Assembly (NCBI GenBank): GCA_023701085.1
Contig: JAMPXR010000075.1
Location: 1 to 9,156, forward strand
DNA length: 9,156 nucleotides
Direction of reading: 5' to 3'
Source: Ramlibacter sp.
GTDB taxonomy: Bacteria > Pseudomonadota > Gammaproteobacteria > Burkholderiales > Burkholderiaceae_C
Part shown: in pieces, positions 8,052-9,156 of the stretch
Layout of the letters: the number at the start of each line of letters is the position of its first letter
Numbering within the stretch: position 1 is the stretch's first letter
Notes under the pieces: model-generated
Database searches by the model: none
The model's input: only the letters and a program-made list of their open reading frames with translations
Told to the model about the DNA's origin: nothing
Position numbers and translations under genes: made by a program

Positions 8052-8095
8052 TTGCAATATGCACGCATTAGATGTCACAGTACGACGTATTGCAA
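8052..8095. promoter_or_regulatory. putative MarR operator: inverted repeat around the operon promoter
   Basis: TTGCAATA (8052-8059) and its exact reverse complement TATTGCAA (8088-8095) are separated by 28 bp. The right arm covers the predicted -35 box and the left arm falls at about +1 to +8 of the predicted transcript, so occupied sites would block the promoter. Each arm contains the palindromic hexamer TTGCAA. Assignment to the neighbouring MarR protein is inferred from position. Confidence 0.5.
8067..8095 (-). promoter_or_regulatory. predicted sigma70-type promoter of the operon
   Basis: On the minus strand, TTGCAA (8095-8090; consensus TTGACA) is followed after exactly 17 bp by TCTAAT (8072-8067; 5 of 6 matches to TATAAT). 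Transcription would start near 8060, leaving a leader of about 19 nt before the regulator's ATG at 8041. It is the best promoter-like match seen in the gap and nothing comparable was noticed in the short gaps inside the operon. Confidence 0.6.
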
Positions 8096-8362
8096 GGGGT
8101 GCAGCCGCAGGGTTTTCCCTAGCGCCGAGAGCGCGCCTCAGCGCCGCACGTCTCGGGGTTGGGTGTTAAAGCAAATCAGAAACTGCAGGTTGCAACGCCT
8201 ACCGATTCGCGGGAGAGCCAAGTAGCGCTCTGTCGCACTGTTGTACGCGCTGGGACGCACCTCATGCGCACGCTGGCGCTGGTGCCGAAACTGCCATGCC
8301 TGGGCCCGACCCCGTCCGCAGCACCTCCGCTGCTGAAGAAACTCCACGGGGCTGCGAGACGG

Positions 8363-8806
8363 TCAGCAGCCTTCGCGGGAAGGCCTGCTGCTCGAGTCCG
8401 TCAACTTCCACAGCACGACGCCCGCGCACACCCACTGCAACACGTACATGGCACTTCCCAGGCTGTGCCACAGCCTGAGGTTGATGCGCGCCATGATCCG
8501 GGGCGCGACGGCGAATTCGGCCAGCAACGCAAGCAACAGGCCCCCGACGACGAAGACCAGCGCGCCGCGCGCCCATTCCATGTGCGCACCACCGTCCTGA
8601 TCCCGCCGGGCCGCCAGCAGCAGCAGCATTGCGCAGCCCACCCCGATCCAGGTCTGCGCGGTGAACAGGCGGGCCGCCGCCTGACCGGCAGCCGCAGGCG
8701 CCGGCAGATGGGCAAACAGCGTGGGGACCATGACAAACCCGGTCGCCGTCAGGCTGCCCCACCACAGCGCGGCGGCGAACAGGGGAGCCCGTTCCTTCCA
8801 GTTCAA
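8363..8806 (-). CDS. DUF4149 domain-containing membrane protein
   Basis: This 147-residue integral membrane protein matches the DUF4149 family, of unknown function. Hydrophobic segments are visible at about 8-30 ([19 protein letters not shown]), 52-66, 80-98 and 115-133, giving four predicted transmembrane helices. An N-terminal W-W-G and a central FTAQTWIG segment are typical of the family as I remember it. The start is TTG at 8806, overlapping the greA stop by 4 nt (TTGA), with no clear Shine-Dalgarno; translation is probably coupled to greA. This greA-DUF4149 pairing recurs in betaproteobacteria, to my knowledge, and marks the end of the housekeeping segment. The stop codon sits in a hairpin-forming sequence (8364-8390). 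Confidence 0.85.
   Translation of the reverse strand: MNWKERAPLFAAALWWGSLTATGFVMVPTLFAHLPAPAAAGQAAARLFTAQTWIGVGCAMLLLLAARRDQDGGAHMEWARGALVFVVGGLLLALLAEFAVAPRIMARINLRLWHSLGSAMYVLQWVCAGVVLWKLTDSSSRPSREGC
8364..8390. other. hairpin-forming sequence at the end of the greA-DUF4149 pair
   Basis: CAGCAGCCTT (8364-8373) can pair with AAGG-C-CTGCTG (8380-8390), giving a 10-bp stem with one bulged base and a 6-nt loop over the DUF4149 stop codon. The position fits transcription termination or 3' end protection, but no T-run follows on the minus strand, so it is not a standard intrinsic terminator. Confidence 0.3.
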
Positions 8807-9156
8807 AGGTAGTGGACGGCGACGATTTCGTAGCGCTTGAGGCCGCCGGGCGCCACCACTTCCGCGGTGTCGCCCTCTTCCTTGCCGATCAGCGCGCGCG
8901 CGATCGGGCTGGACACGTTGATCAGCCCGTGCTTCAGGTCGGCTTCGTCCTCGCCGACGATCTGGTATCGCACCTTGTCGCCCGAGGCCTCTTCCTCCAG
9001 CTCCACCGTGGCGCCGAACACGACCCTGCCCCCGGCTTCCACCGTCGTCGGGTCGATCACCTGGGCGGCGGCGAGCTTGTTTTCGATCTCGATGATGCGC
9101 CCTTCGATGAAGCCCTGGCGGTCCTTGGCGGCATCGTACTCCGCGTTTTCGGACAG
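8803..9156 (-). CDS. greA: Transcription elongation factor GreA (5' end outside window)
   Basis: GreA binds the secondary channel of RNA polymerase and stimulates cleavage of backtracked transcripts. The visible 117 residues run from just after the coiled-coil tip to the C-terminus. The frame is open to the window edge, and about 40 N-terminal residues are missing compared with the 158-residue E. coli protein. Hallmarks: [16 protein letters not shown] at the edge (equivalent to E. coli residue 42 onward, so the tip glutamate E44 is present while D41 falls outside), FIEGRI, then the C-terminal domain with [13 protein letters not shown], the VGEDEAD segment, ISSPIAR-like [18 protein letters not shown] and a final APGG. 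Internal GTG at 9060 is not a real start. The stop overlaps the DUF4149 start by 4 nt. Confidence 0.97.
   Translation of the reverse strand: MSENAEYDAAKDRQGFIEGRIIEIENKLAAAQVIDPTTVEAGGRVVFGATVELEEEASGDKVRYQIVGEDEADLKHGLINVSSPIARALIGKEEGDTAEVVAPGGLKRYEIVAVHYL

Larger units (their letters stand above)
8042..8362. other. non-coding region between marR and the DUF4149 gene
   Basis: This 321-bp stretch is the only long gap in the window. Its left part (8052-8095) holds the predicted operon promoter and inverted repeat. The rest has no convincing gene: a 69-codon minus-strand frame (8138-8347) shows no recognisable domain. Small symmetric elements are AGGG-TTTT-CCCT (8109-8120), CCGAGA/TCTCGG with a 20-nt loop (8125-8156), and another TTGCAA (8190-8195). 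No T-run follows any hairpin. Confidence 0.6.

Noticed and set aside
8125..8156. CCGAGA/TCTCGG inverted repeat with 20-nt loop
   Set aside because: The stem is short, the loop long, and no T-run follows; too weak to call a terminator or a riboswitch.
8138..8347. 69-codon minus-strand frame in the non-coding gap
   Set aside because: No domain, no signal, no Shine-Dalgarno noted and an Arg/Gln-rich sequence; not distinguishable from chance.
8159..8812. 217-codon plus-strand open frame across the gap and DUF4149
   Set aside because: Most of it is antisense to the DUF4149 gene, and its composition (Arg, Gln, Pro, Ala rich) is shadow-like.
1..9156. Mobile element, tRNA, attachment site or CRISPR signs that would explain the insertion
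   Set aside because: No transposase or integrase frame, no tRNA-like segment, no flanking direct repeats and no regularly spaced repeats were found on reading both strands.

Overview
The window looks like a GC-rich betaproteobacterial chromosome, probably order Burkholderiales. The evidence is the dense GC-rich coding, the YhbY with a long basic tail, and a GreA followed by an overlapping DUF4149 membrane protein. The assignment rests on remembered family resemblance, not on a search.

Layout: at the left edge yhbY (2-475, +) encodes a ribosome-associated CRM-domain RNA-binding protein. At the right edge greA (partial, -) and a DUF4149 membrane protein (-) form an overlapping pair. In many proteobacteria yhbY and greA are convergent near-neighbours. 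Here about 7.5 kb of minus-strand genes lies between them.

Those genes read as one seven-gene operon, from right to left: a MarR-family regulator (7451-8041), an M20 ArgE/DapE-type amidohydrolase (6162-7451), a family-5 extracellular solute-binding protein (4541-6127), DppB-like and DppC-like permeases (3545-4522 and 2712-3548), a double-ATPase fusion of DppD and DppF type (1042-2715), and a DUF3237 protein (552-1022). Spacing is tight: three overlaps of 1 to 4 nt and gaps of 19 to 34 nt. The only long non-coding stretch in the window is upstream of marR. It carries a good sigma70-like promoter (TTGCAA - 17 bp - TCTAAT) bracketed by an inverted repeat TTGCAATA / TATTGCAA, a likely operator for the MarR protein.

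Working model (inference): a small peptide, N-acyl amino acid or similar amide is captured in the periplasm, imported by the ABC transporter, and cleaved in the cytoplasm by the M20 enzyme. DUF3237 may handle a product or intermediate. The MarR protein probably controls the operon and itself, perhaps in response to the substrate. No mobile element, tRNA, CRISPR array or phage gene was seen, so how the operon arrived between the housekeeping genes is not visible here.
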